Shown: in pieces, positions 1 to 11,900 of the stretch
Layout: each line of letters begins with the position of its first letter
How positions within the stretch are numbered: position 1 is the stretch's first letter
Position numbers and translations under genes: made by a program
The notes under the pieces: generated by a model
Told to the model about the DNA's origin: nothing
The model's database searches: none
Seen by the model: the letters and a program-made list of their open reading frames with translations, nothing else
Assembly (NCBI GenBank): GCA_022925895.1
Contig: JAKSYS010000549.1
Location: 1-42,377, forward strand
Direction: 5' to 3'
DNA length: 42,377 nt
DNA from: Fragilaria crotonensis
Taxonomy: Eukaryota > Bacillariophyta > Fragilariophyceae > Fragilariales > Fragilariaceae

Positions 1-429
1 CTGTGGAGTTGCAGCAGCTGTACTAAATACTCCTAGTTTGGCCTTCAGACTTCCACTCAGGCCAAGGCAGTAAGCAACAGGGAATTGTACCAGTACTACC
101 AACCGAACTACCACCTATCATTGTCTACAGCTTTCTACACTATATGTCATCCTTGACACCAGACCTTGATTGTTTGTGACTATGAATTCTTGATTGCTTG
201 TTTGCATGACTTCTTGATTGTCAGTACCAGTACTTTTGTGCTGGTCATAGTGACTGTATTGCTGGTATGAAAAGCACATCCAGCCACTGCAGCTCACGAT
301 CAATACAGTGATAAATGCACCTTCCATCCTCATTATTGCTGTCATCATGGTCATGATGAGATATCCCTGCCATGTCATTTGGCAGTTTTCCTCCTTCCTG
401 TTCTTCACCTCTTAGAATAGTCTCTTAGG

Positions 430-1835
430 CCACCTGCCATCGGAAGGTCCATGGGAGACATTTTCCTTCACACAATTTCCTGCAGCACGAGATCAACCAA
501 ACTTTCTCCTTTGCCGCGGTGAAGGTGGCATGTAAGTGATGCAAGCCAGTCCAACCTGAAGCAACCGGTGCTGCATCTGCCTGCCCCATCAGGCAGAGAG
601 ACTGATGCAATGTCACATGACATGCTGTGCGTCCCAGCTTATGGCTGTCCCATGTTAAATCTTCATGGCAATGCCATTATACTCCAAACCTCACAGTCTC
701 CTTTCACGAAAATTGGGAAGGACAAAAACCTGTTCAATGCAAAACCGGGCTTCTCCTCTGTCCACACACTGAACCCCTCAACGCATTTCCAAGGTCCACG
801 CTCACATCAACAATTGTGTATCCCACCCAGAGGCCGCCATTGCAATTCCGACCCATCGGAGTGATGGAAGGGATGAATCGGCTTCCATGTGTTGAACGAC
901 AGACAGCACATCGAGAAAACAGCACACACCAACAGTTGCAAAGGCTGTAAAAGCTCCTTAGTACTGGATGAGGCACCTTACAGTTAGCTGCACCCCAGCC
1001 AACAGTACTCATTCTTTCAAGTAGCACCTGAGTTGTCATCATCCCAACATTCCCCAAGTTCTGTCTTGCCATGCCAACAGGAGTTACCTGCTGATGCAGA
1101 AGAGAGCTATGCTTCACAATTGCTTCAAATGAACCGTCAAAGTCATGCTGGTTCAGATGTCAGTACCACAATTTGTGGGATGCATCAAGATTTCCTATCA
1201 ATGGTGCATGACCCTGTCAGAGCATGTCACAATGATGTTAACAACTCGGTGTTCCTAAGGATCAATTATCCAGCAAGTATCTGGGATGTTAAGCTGCAAG
1301 CATCCTGGAGCCTGGAGCATATTGACAACCACCCACCGGGTGGAATTAGAGTTGACAAGGCACCAATTGCATTCTTGCATGCGGTCAGCATGTGGGCACC
1401 ACCCAAGTCAGAGCCCACAATGAAGTCAGGTGGCATCCAACAAGGGCCTTCATGATCGGCACATTGTGTTTACATGAACACTTCACAAGAAAATGTTGTT
1501 GTTAGGGCAGGATTGTGTACAATTTTCCATGCAAAAACATTCTTGACGGTGGCTACCTTGCACTTGTCATGGAAAGCAAGTGCATCTCTTCACTTATCCA
1601 TCCTTGCCAAACTGGAAGCAAAGTCTGACAGTAAGGGCGCATGCTCTAACTTTAGACGAAACCAACTCATGTCCATGACATTCCGGGAGTCTTCAATTCC
1701 TGACTTTCTGCACCAGTCCCTTGTGGCATAAAACACGCGCCCCCGGGAGGAAGGAGCGAGGCAGGAGAGTCCTGTACCTGTTCTGGTCCTAACATCATGC
1801 AGATCTTCAATTCTTTTGCATGCTGGCACCAAACA
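430..1835 (-). pseudogene. Eroded relic of the transposon-borne HxD oxygenase gene
   Basis: Reading the minus strand in changing frames gives a collinear, heavily mutated copy of the protein encoded at 18634–21103. Recognisable blocks, N- to C-terminal, are MDMSWFRL (about 1670–1690; intact copy LDMSWLRL), FGKDG-stop-VKR (about 1600), IPDTCWIIDP-stop (about 1270), PSITPMG…VGYT…VSVDLGNA (about 785–870), a GFSVWTEEKPG block (about 745–775), a SWDAQHV block (about 630) and HATFTAAKEKV (about 500–535). Spacing between the DMSW and VDLGNA blocks is about 870 bp against about 906 bp in the intact copy. In-frame stops and many indels show it is dead. The segment holding the HxD metal motif is missing at about 777–784. 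Homology may continue below 430 as an acidic tail, but that is weak. Confidence 0.8.
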
Positions 1836-2950
1836 ACATCATCAAAACCCAAGGTAACAGAAGTACCTTTGATGCAGCAGCCTTTGTTGGCGTGGTTACA
1901 GATCACATCCACCAGGATGAATTCCAAATGGTATGCAGAAACCAATCCATGCATCACTAATATGCCGTCAAAGAAGGCAACTGCATGATGGCAGTTGAAC
2001 GATCAGAATCATTGTTGAGTCCAAATGAACCAGCCAAATCATACACAATCCATTGTAAGGGCATGCAACGTTTCTCAACCTTGCCATTCCTTGTCGGATT
2101 AAAACTGCTTCACAAAATGCGGTTGCAAAATTGTGACCAGTGGAACAATTGACTCTGTAAAAGAAGGGGAAGCGATTGAGTGCAGTGCCAACACTTTGGA
2201 CTTGACAAAAGAAATTCCTCTTCTTGTGCTTTTGTTGCATTTTTTGCTGAAATACTTCTTGGCAGGAGGCACTGCCACCACACATGGGTCTTTCACACAA
2301 TAGTAAACCACAAGAAAAGAGACACATTTTCCCAACAACAAACCCTGCTTTTCAGCATGGATATCACCAAGCAGCAAGGACACCTCTGTGCTTTCAAATA
2401 ATGGTTGGTTGAGCACTATGCTGTTGGACTGTACATTGCAGAGCAATCTGTCGCCACCGCAAGTTGTTTCCACGAACTCATCCCACATCGGAAGCCTTGG
2501 CACCTACACTCACTTGGAGTCATGCAACAATTTGATCAAAGATGATCCCAATGTGGTGGACATTGCAACAATAAGAAACAAAAGATGAAAGCATGTTTCG
2601 GATCATATACTATTGTCAGGCTCCTCATCCTGATTGTGTTGGGTGATCATTTTTGTGCTGTGCTTGGACTGTTCCTCCTCCACATGAGATTTTTGCAACT
2701 TTATTGTTGTATGATTCCTGAAATGCTACACACCAACTTAATCACAATGTCATTAGCATAGTGAAAGATGTGTTTCTTTGTGAAAAGTTTTGTTCTTCAC
2801 AAGGACAAACATGGACATGGATGATGCGGTGATTGGGCGTATGCATTATGACAATTGTCAAATTCAGACAAATGGAATCGACTACAGTGTATCTGCAATG
2901 GGGTTGTACTTGTGCTAAACCTCACTGAGGGTTAAGACATCAGAACAGAA
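1836..2950. other. CpG-poor stretch without a recognisable gene
   Basis: Only short open frames occur here. The stretch adjoins the oxygenase relic and shares its CpG depletion (a single CG in 2521–2820), so it is probably the upstream part of the same old mobile element. I could not align it to a particular protein block. Confidence 0.4.
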
Positions 2951-3291
2951 ATGTTTACGCAACAGAACATCACCAAAGTAGACTTGCGACGGTCTTTTCT
3001 GGTGGCAGTGGTGGTACTGAGTGGGAAACAAGCCAGGATGTGCATGAATGCTTTCACTATTGCATGGAAGCATCATCGGGATACTACTACCTTTGGCCTG
3101 GTGGTAGTGAGCGAGTTGAGTGTCAAGGAAGGAAGTCCCAGTCGGTTGAAAAACGTAGGCAAAGGTCGGACAGTGACCTCAGCGATGCCATCACGGTGTT
3201 GACGTCACTGGCAGAGGCACGACGTCCGGCCAAGGCAAATGATGGTACATCGGCGGCCACCACGAACAAAGAGACAAAGTGATTCCTTGCA

Positions 3292-3306
3292 GGGGGGGGG
3301 GGGGGG
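3292..3306 (+). repeat. G15 homopolymer
   Basis: Fifteen consecutive G residues lie between two short open frames. The length should be treated as uncertain in any draft assembly. Confidence 0.9.
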
Positions 3307-3317
3307 CGACAATGTAA

Positions 3318-3533
3318 ATGATGATCACAGTGCTTGAGGATGTTATCAATCCGGTTCTTGTTTGCACAAAGAAGGGACTGCCAACAGCGGCAGATGTCAT
3401 GAAGACTGCTGCAACAAAGTTGGGAATGATGGTTGTTTCATACATGACAGCTTACAGGGCTCTAGGCTATGAGACCAGAAGCATGAGGAATGCAGTCATG
3501 AAGAGCTTCAAGAATGGTCCTTCCATTTCTTGA
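3318..3533 (+). pseudogene. Possible transposase fragment
   Basis: A 71-codon open frame contains the stretch KGLPTAADVMKTAATKLG followed by a YMTAYRA motif and a basic segment. This layout recalls the region ahead of the catalytic core in Mutator-like transposases, where an 'xYxxAYRA' helix is common. The stretch is short and isolated, with no catalytic residues visible. Family assignment is an inference and could be wrong. Confidence 0.25.
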
Positions 3534-4370
3534 GGGCATAGAAAGAAGAAATCCTTGTTCTGTGATTGGGTAAAGTGGGGAGGATGACATGAAACTTGTC
3601 AATCTCCATGTATTTCCTGGCATGATGAATGTGGCGCTGAAGTTTATTTGGCCGTGGTATCGTTGGATGCTGCAAATCTACTAATAAGTGAACACATAGG
3701 GACTCAGTATAGAGCATCAGTCCTTAGTGGGCGGTGCAAAGACATCTTCCCCCTTGGTCAGCAGGGAATGAGGATAGGTGCTTTGAATTGTTGAAAACAA
3801 AGGCAAGTCCAATCATTGATGATAAGGGATATGGTGACACAGACACAGATGGCATTGTCAGACCACCATTCCTTTTCATTTTGGACAGAGACAAAAGTCT
3901 TAACAAAAATTGAAAGCAGATTTCCCCAACAAGAAGTACAAAATGATTTGCACAAAGCACATTGACGAGGCAAGCGAGGTTTGAAAGTTTGGAGGCAGTG
4001 AGCAAAGTTTGTCTGTTCATTAGCTAAAACATTCTCAACATGGACTGCAAGCCTTATGGTCGGACCTTACAACCACTTGTACCTGGTACTGTAATGTTTA
4101 TTTAGTAAATTACCGCATGGCAGTTTGGTCTCAGAACTCAGAACCTTTACCATATGCATGGTAGTGGCATGCAAGTATGGAATAGTACCAAAAATACTCC
4201 GTATGAAAAAATCTCTATGTTCACTCTTCACTTGCAGGGAGGTCTGGCCCAAGCACGCTTCTGGGGGTAAACGGTAAATTTGAGGCCATAGAAATGTGCG
4301 TGCCAGCCTGGGGCTGGCTGGCATGAAGCAGAGTTTTTAGAATTGGTGTTGATCCATTGAGCCGGCAAGG
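3534..4370. other. No gene recognised
   Basis: Several short overlapping frames on both strands show no recognisable motif. Base composition (CpG-poor, many TG/CA) matches the relic DNA to the left. I see nothing else I can support. Confidence 0.4.
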
Positions 4371-4650
4371 TTTTTCATTGTCAGCAGATATTTTTTTGTC
4401 ATCATATTCTGTCAGTTATCAGCAGCTTTGTTTTTTGTCAGCAGATTTCTCAAGTCAGCAGTCTCTTATTTTTTCAACATAATACTTAGAGGGAGTCATC
4501 GCTATCACTTGATGGCACTTTTTTTGTCACAATCACCTTTTGTGTAATCCAAGCAGATTTTTCAGGAGGTTTCCATCATCAGAAGTTTTTCTTTCTAAAC
4601 CAGACTTTGTCGTCACCCGATCCTGTTTTTGTCAGCAGATTTGTTTTCAT
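4371..4650 (+). repeat. Cluster of TCAGCAG-containing short repeats
   Basis: TCAGCAG recurs at about 4381, 4419, 4438, 4455 and 4632, several times within a T-rich context resembling TTTTGTCAGCAGATTT. Spacing is irregular, so this is a dispersed cluster rather than a strict tandem array. It lies just downstream (3′ side) of the minus-strand tRNA gene. No function is evident. Confidence 0.5.
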
Positions 4651-4844
4651 TAGCAAATGGTGTTGCGTATGTCATCAAAATTCAAAATTACGTTCGTGCC
4701 TGCTTATTCATTTTTTGCCAGCCTGTTTCTTGACGGAAACATTTTCTCCCCCGGCCGGCGCGAATTTTCATCACAATCAAAATTGCATTCCGTTGGCGAG
4801 ACGGCGAGACCCCGGCCTGGCATGATTGGAGAGTACTGTAGAGG

Positions 4845-4856
4845 AAAAATGCAAAA
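4845..4856 (-). terminator. Pol III T-run terminator of the tRNA gene
   Basis: On the minus strand the tRNA is followed 7 nt downstream by TTTT and a few bases later by TTTTT. These are the usual simple RNA polymerase III stop signals. Confidence 0.7.
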
Positions 4857-4863
4857 GAAGTGT

Positions 4864-4935
4864 AGACCGACACGGGACTCGAACCCGTAACCTTCTGTTC
4901 CGAAGACAGATGCTCTGCCATTGAGCCAGCCGATC
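4864..4935 (-). tRNA. tRNA-Arg (anticodon TCG)
   Basis: The minus strand folds as a full 72-nt cloverleaf. It has a 7-bp acceptor stem (GATCGGC with GTCGGTC, including G·T pairs), a 4-bp D stem (GCTC/GAGC), a 5-bp anticodon stem (TCTGT/ACAGA) with loop CTTCGGA, a 5-nt variable region, and a 5-bp T stem (ACGGG/CCCGT) with TTCGAGT loop. U33 is followed by TCG, giving Arg for CGA codons. The discriminator base is T, unusual for arginine tRNAs. There is no intron and no encoded CCA, as expected for a eukaryotic nuclear gene. Confidence 0.93.
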
Positions 4936-5153
4936 ACATCGCAATGATGTGCAGAAGTCAGTTACAATTCTGAGAAGTGATTTTAAAATATTAATATGCT
5001 GTCAATACTTGAAAATGCAATATTGGTTGTCACTTTTGAGAAAGATCCATTCCAAGTGTAAGCTGTGTGTGACGTATGCCCAGGCCATCACATGGAGGAT
5101 GGCGGGAATGGCGGAAAGGAACATACCCAGGCCATACCGACCCTCCCAGCGGC

Positions 5154-6523
5154 ATGCGTCTACCCATTGCAGTCTTGGCGTTGGCCCAAGTTTCGGGCTT
5201 TGTTGTCCTCAGCACCCTTCCTTTGTTACGAACAAGGTCTCATTGTACGCTGCGATTTCGTTGGATTTGGGGAGTTTCATCGCAGGACTCGTACTCGAGC
5301 CCAGAACGACCCAAAAATGATTTAATGATTCGGGCAGCGGCGAGGACGTCGAAAGGACACCCGTTTGGTTGTTCCGTCAAGCCGGTCGTCACCTTCCAGA
5401 ATACAAAGCCTACAAGGACGAGGTTGGTCGGAGCTTTCTGATATGCTATCTTACCCAGAGGTAAGCCATGATTAATTGGGTTTCGGCTGCCTGCGAGTTC
5501 CAAGCCGACTATCCTATGTCTCCTCAATTCGTTGCTGACCACATTCGCTTCCAGGATGTCGCTGAGTGCAATGCAGCCAATTAGAAGGTACGATCTTGAT
5601 GCAGCCATTTTGTTTTCAGACATCTTGGTCATCGCGCAGGCGCTCCAGATCGATGTCATCATGCCTGGTGGCGTTGGAATCCAGGTGCCGAACCCTTTGG
5701 CTGAGCCTCTGGAGGTCGAGCACCGCATTCCCAAAACCTCAGAAATGACTACAGAGTATGTCGATGCTATGTTAGGCTACGTCATGCGCAGTGTGAAGCT
5801 CATTCGAGAGAAAATGGCCGAAGAAGGCATCGACATCCCGCTCATTGGATTTTCAGCTGCCCCCTGGACACTCCTATTTTACATGGTCGGTGGCTCTTCT
5901 AAGAAAAACACGGATATTGGTATGAAGTGGCTGAAGGAGCACCCTGCAGAGTCGACTCGTCTCTTGGAAACCTTGACTAAAATTGTCATCAGTACATGTC
6001 GGCCCAAGTCGAAGCTGGAGCTCACATGTTACAAGTCTTTGAGGCCATGGGAATGATGATTGAGGAACAGGAGTTTAACGATTTTGCTCTGCCTTGCCTT
6101 GCAGCTATCGCCAAGGAAATTAAGTTCCGTTTCCCAAATGTCCCGCTAATGGGATTTGCTCGCGGGGCTAGCCACGCAAATGACAAACTTGCGGCACTTG
6201 GTTACGATGTTGTCACCATTGATGGTTCTGTAGATCGAAGCTCCATAAGATCTGTTCTCGGTGAGAACGTGCCAATCCAGGGCAACTACGACCCAGCAGA
6301 GCTGATTGTTGCCAACGGCAAAACCGTTGAAACTGTCAAAGCGACTGCTAAGGAAATGCTGGAAGAGCTAGGAACCCAGCGTTTGATTGCTAACCTGGGA
6401 GAAGGTTTGGGGGGTCAAGAGAGCCCTGACTTGGTCAAGGCCTTTGTCGACGCCATTCACTCCGAAAGCACATCCATGATTGCTGCTGAGGCTGGGTTCG
6501 CCCCTGAAGTTGTAGAGGCATAA
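5154..6523 (+). CDS. UROD: Uroporphyrinogen decarboxylase, plastid type (frame-broken)
   Basis: The product decarboxylates uroporphyrinogen III to coproporphyrinogen III in haem and chlorophyll synthesis. Visible family motifs are [14 protein letters not shown] (about 5378–5420), [27 protein letters not shown] and GNYDP. The start at 5154 was chosen because it gives a hydrophobic signal peptide with an ASAF-like VSG/F cleavage site, typical of diatom plastid import. A 94-nt GT–AG intron occupies 5461–5554. The frame breaks at four places: about 5338, about 5441, 5567–5570 and 5991. Each looks like one or two missing bases, while conserved residues flank every break. Restored length would be about 425 residues. 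It could be a young pseudogene, but similar breaks in essential genes nearby make consensus error more likely. The tRNA gene lies about 220 bp upstream, divergent. Confidence 0.88.
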
Positions 6524-7853
6524 TGTTGTTTCTATCAGCCTGTTTTGGTCGAGATTCGTTTGCATATTTAAACTTCTGCCATAGGTCGCCTAAATGGATT
6601 AGTACAAACAGGACAATCTGACATGGTATTTTGTTGCGTCTTCCTTGCTCGAAAATCTGGTGGAAGGCATGATGTCGATCCTCGTGTTACCCATGCCATG
6701 GGGTATCGATCGTGAAGCCTTATGATTCGATCTGCAGTGTATCTACGGGTCCGATTAGGTTTCACCAACGTGACGTCAGCGCGTACCAATCAGGATGCCC
6801 TCAGTATGTTACTAACCTAATCGGATCTTTTGAGTACTGGAGTACAACGTACTCTACTGTACCTCTGTACTGATGTAAAACGTACCATGTACTGTACCTC
6901 TGTACGGATGTACAACGTACTATGTACTGTACCTCTGTACTGATGTACTCCGAGTACGCTACCGGTAGTATTCATACTGGTTGGAACGTAAATTGTAGTA
7001 CATGGGTACTTGTACCTTTTTTCTCCAGGTTGAACGTACACTTGCTATATGTATGCATATAACGAAGGAATCCGTCGGTTACTCGAGTGTTTCATACTAC
7101 TATTTATCAGTAGGATTCTTTTCTACTAGTCTTGTTACCATGGTAATGACCTCTGACCACGTCGTTCTTGATTACTCCTACAAGATTCCCAACAAACTTC
7201 CATTCAGACATGTCGAACTGGATTACTTAGTGTCGAAGAATTCACAAGTGATGGTACAGAACTCCTGGAGTGCTTCCGCCCTTTCGACCTATAAACCATG
7301 TGAGACTCGAGAACGAAAATGACCTCGGATGTGTTGACTGTCTTAGAGAAATGCCAATTCTTAGTTTTTGGTGGATGACGAAGCAACGACATCTTGAAAC
7401 TTGCAACGATTCTCTCACCGAAACGTGTGACCAGGTCATACGTGTGTAATTAGTAATTAGGGTTCAGTGTGAGAAAACAAGTCGTACTACGTACTACGGA
7501 GTACTCCAGTAATCCAGTACCTGGTAGCGTGTACAATCATTGACTTGCATACTTGCATAGTATTCTGATAAGAAGGGTACCTGGTACGTACTCCGTGAAC
7601 CTTCGTTCGCGAGGTGTCCATGTGTCAATTTCCTATGTGTCTGAAGTACGGCTACTAGTAGAGTCAACCGAACGTTTCGAGGTGGATCAAATAAGATGGA
7701 CTACCAGATGCAGGCAAAGGGCCAAGTAGAACGAGCTCAACTCGCCAGTGGTATTTAGTATTTACCCTATTAGTTCACATACTTTTCAGTCGATAAACAT
7801 GACTTCCACGTTTTCGTGCCTACGGCACTAGCTCGGATCATCGCTCCACGATC
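6524..7853. other. Intergenic region, no gene supported
   Basis: The 3′ sides of UROD and the armadillo gene face each other here. Apart from the tandem units at 6844–6946 there are only open frames of about 100 codons or fewer, without recognisable motifs, plus scattered GTAC/CTAGTA words. Confidence 0.5.
6844..6946 (+). repeat. Three tandem GTAC-rich units, 33–35 bp each
   Basis: Units start at 6844, 6877 and 6912. Each carries AACGTAC then a CTGTACCTCTGTAC core then GATGT. The units are close copies; the first is 2 bp shorter. GTAC and TACTAG words of this sort recur in most intergenic parts of the window. Confidence 0.75.
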
Positions 7854-8935
7854 CTAGTTGATGGGGAATCCATGTTGGTCCAATCGAATTACATCCTGTT
7901 GTTGTCTTTGCTGTTGGCCGTGTCGGTTGGGATCGTAGCCCATGGCCCGGAGCGCTTGATAGGCTGCCCTTAAAACAGTCTCTTCATCTTGATTCCGCTG
8001 TGCAGCATTCATGATGGCGTGCAAACCGCCAGCATTGGCGATATCCAGATGGTTCTCCGCAGACGCCGCCAAATTCGCCAGGGCCGTGCAACCGCATTGT
8101 TGCACTCCCACAATGTCAGGATGGTTATTCATCGCCTGCACGACAGTGTTGATGCCCCATGCTCTTTGATGGCCTCGCGATTGAACTCGTTGAGTGCGAG
8201 ATTCTGCAGTGCTTCACAACCTGATTGTTGGAGACGCTGTGATCTTGGAAAGGAGGCCATGGCGTGCAGTAGGGTTGAGATGCCACCCACTCGGCCAATG
8301 GCTGCGGAATTCTCGTCATCCCAGGATTGAATCCAAAGCTTCTCACACCCCTTCTCTTGAATCCTGCGTTCGTTGGGGTAGCGCCTCATTGCTGAGAGAA
8401 TTTCCAGGAGATCACATCCTTCGTTGTCAAAGTTACGTAGAGTGTCCTCAACAGCAGGATTACTAACTGTCGAGGCGTCTGCTGCGGAGGCATTGGAGCC
8501 AACATAGTCCGGTCTTGAGCTCCCGGGGTACGACCCTGCGGATGATACAGTATTGATCGACCTCGTGGACCGGAAGGCTGCGTCCATGGTTTGTATGGGT
8601 TGGTGACTGATGGGGTAGCAGAACAGACAACGGCCTCTGTGTACTTCATAATCCACTGTGAGAGGAACTTTCCTCAATTGCCCAGTCTGATTGTCTATTC
8701 TGAATTCATGCGTCTGCACCCCGCATTCGCTGCATCGTCCCTTCCGCTCCCTATCTCTTTTAAGAGAGATGTCGCCATCTGACGCTACAGATTGGCCACC
8801 ACCGACGCTGCGATACGCAGCGCGAGGGTTGGAAGAGAAATTGTGACCTGAGTGGTGCGATCCGGACCAGTTTGAGGCGTGGGACCTCTCATCATTGTCA
8901 TCATCCATGTTAATGTCAGGTACGAAATTTGGCAT
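7854..8935 (-). CDS. Armadillo-repeat protein with N-terminal Cys pairs
   Basis: About 360 residues once one frame break is allowed. The N-terminal part is Ser/Asn/Gly-rich. It is followed by a likely zinc-binding segment with CSEC and, about 35 residues later, CLFC (about 8620–8740). The C-terminal half holds armadillo-type helical repeats with phrases such as GCEALQNLALN, QQCGCTALANLA and AAYQALRAMGYD. Such repeats form a curved protein-binding surface, so a scaffold or adaptor role is likely; partner unknown. The break lies near 8141–8150, where one G appears to be missing from a GGGG run, joining the two halves of one repeat. ATG 8935 is the first start in the frame. Confidence 0.82.
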
Positions 8936-11900
8936 ACTCTTGATTCGTAAATGATTTTGAACTGAAGTTTCCCTCCACCAGTGGCAAGATGCAATGCTTA
9001 GTGAAAATGATGCAGTGGAGTTGGCAATCAGTTGTAGCAGGCTAAATCACGACGGGACAGGGCCACGTAGAGACGTGGGCAGGTTCACGAGTATGCTCGG
9101 CGTAGGTGCTCACCGTAGGCAGACAACAGAACTATTGCACCGACTACTCGAACAAATCCCGTAATGACCGTTCAGTTGCCGCTACAGCTTCTGCGATGAG
9201 TCTTCTGACTTGGTGGATAGGCTTGACACGACAAGAGGTGCGAGCGGAGGTGAAGACGACGTATTGGAAGATAAGAAATATGTTGACTTGCGTTTTTGTG
9301 CAACCTACTGTATTCCAAGTGTGTTACCAACCTCCCTGCAGTCAAACGAATTATGGGACTGGCACGGTCCAGAGAATGGTTCACGACGGTCGTTCTGGTA
9401 CTTTTCCTACAGTTGGGCCTCCGACCTCCCTCACTTGGCAAAGCCGCTCATAGCCGTATCCCTCTGGGATTAGGCAGTCACGAACCCTCATTCAATACTT
9501 TATGTCAGAAGGCCTTGCTGTCCTCATGGCCACTGGGTGTCATTCTATCTTACGAAAATAGACTAATAGCATATCACCGTAGCATGGACGAGGATATCCT
9601 TTAAAACTCCGAAGCACAGAACACCTACAACAAAATTGTACCGATGGGCATGCGTCTAAGCAAATTTTCAGGGCCCCTTCCGAGACCATCGATGTCCGAG
9701 TTAACATTTTTTATTGGCTACGACACAATTATATCTGATTATCTAAATACGCATAGGGCGTTGAGAATTTTGATTTCTGGAGCTGGCGATGCTTCAACTT
9801 ACTGTAGGCGAGTGCCGTTCAATGGCGTATAGAGTTCATTTCATCACCCATCACGCAAACACGGTGGTCGGCACTTTTCAGGTCCATGACCGTCTTGTTT
9901 CCAGCCTCAACATGCCCGCATAGACGCTCTTGAGACCACTGGTCACGTGTACGTAATAATAGTATTAGTATCAGCACTCTTTACCCTGTATCATACTTGT
10001 ACTGTACAGAGCTCTGTACTCTGTTCTCACCGTCTAACAACTGCCTGTTCTGCAGTACCGGAATAATGTGATGTCGGATCGCCGCATTTCATCGCTGTCT
10101 CAAAGATCAACAATCGTTATAATTTACACAACTTGGATGAGAGCATCGATAAACATCTTCTAAATTTTTAATGATTATATTCCTGCTCACAACCGCCTAA
10201 ACTCAAGCGTTTCCATTCGGGCGCATGCATTTTTATGTGCACGTACTACCTTGTACCTGTACCGTTTCGCTTTTCCAGCAAACCATTTATGGAGAACACA
10301 ATTCCTGAAATCCACTAAACGCTGCATAGTGCATAGTGCATAGTAGCTAACTTCAATACTCCGAATACCTGACACGGCCGTAGTAGTTCTTAATACTATA
10401 CGTACTCGTACCTTAGATAAGATCATATGATAGGCTGTAATGAAGGACTACCGGTAGTAGTACTACAGTAGTCTGTCGCGCTAACCCGTGCACTGAAAGG
10501 CCAGTACGCTACAACCGCTACAGTAGTTAACCTGAATCCGTCAAACATGTCTAGCTAGAGTGTAGCAATCACGTCACGGTATTAGCTACTCCCAATACTC
10601 CGAGGATAGACCACTAAACACTCAACTCTCTGAAACAGGGTTCATTGGTACTCCCTGGGACCTGGTACCAGGAACTATTCGTCAGATGATCCACGCACAC
10701 CCGGCGCAACCACTCCACCACATCTCATGAAGAGAAAGCTAACAAACGCGATCAAGGAGATCCCTCCCCCAAACATGTGATCAAATAGAACAAGGAACAC
10801 ACGAGAAACACCTCAATTTATTTCCTCATCACAGCATAACCATGACCCTCATTGGCCTCCTCTCGTATGACAAATCTCTCTTGTAATGCAGGATTGCAAT
10901 GTTGAAGTAGACCTACGTTTGCCTGGTTGCACTTCTTGACAAAAGCACGCCTTGCAGCTTGCTGTCACAATTAACAAGTCATCAAGCGGATCACACTAAC
11001 AATGTCGCCTCGCAGGTTTCGTTTTGGTACAGGTGAGACACGGCAGAGCAATGCTTCGGGTAAAAGCTAGGTCACTAGTAGCTCTACTAGAGCGGTAGTT
11101 TTATGCATACGTTTGAGGGACAAGCACTTTCAGTAGTAGGTCAAATTGTGATTGCTGTGAAACATGGGACTGGAACATTAGAGCACCCGGAGTTACGAAT
11201 CCAAACATGCCAAATGTTTGTGGCGTACGACTCCAATCGCGCCGATGATATGCGCTCAACCCATGAGATTACTAACATCATATAAATGCTCAACCGCGAC
11301 GGGGGGCATATTGACACGCCGATGAGGGGACTGCTTTCGATAATACTGAACAACAACAAGGAAAATTGACAGCAAGTGTGGATTCCAAGTGGTTCGATCG
11401 AACGAATACGATAAGCGTGAATGAAGTACAATGAATAGTACACCGAGTACTTGTATGCAGGAAGGGACGTTGCACTTTTTCATATGCACCTCTACATAAG
11501 GAAAAATAAGGCCCAACCAGTATTCGAGAGCGACGGTGTTTTTTTGCTTTTGATCGTGATTTTTTGGTTGGGCTGACTACTGTAGAGTACCGCTTCGTGT
11601 TGGGCATCACTATGAAACATTTGAGTAGGCGCACATGTTGCTGTGGCCTCATTAACGTTGTCGCGTGGCAAGGGAAACCACGGCGGAAGGAAAATTTTAG
11701 CATGTACCAACTGGATCATCATTGCATCCGTTATGCATTCCCTTTCCTAGGTAGTTCACGTGGGCAATGGGCAATGGGCAATGAGCAATGAGCAATGAGC
11801 CATCACTTGCATCCGACCTCCGACTGAAAAATGATTCATCCGATTAAAGCTGATTCGTGATTCACAGGAGCTGTCACCAGTCGCCACGCACGTACTACTA

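Noticed and set aside
2938-2947. CATCAGAACA as a possible old transposon end for the left relic
   Set aside because: An 8-bp match to the terminus, but no inverse partner or target duplication was found; CATCAGAAG at 4575 is an equally weak chance match.
4688-4937. Two short proteins across the tRNA gene
   Set aside because: Their N-terminal parts are translations of the tRNA itself, a common false-gene pattern.
9106-9832. Several overlapping plus-strand open frames, one with hydrophobic segments
   Set aside because: Three frames of similar length compete, with no family motif; I could not choose one or join them convincingly.
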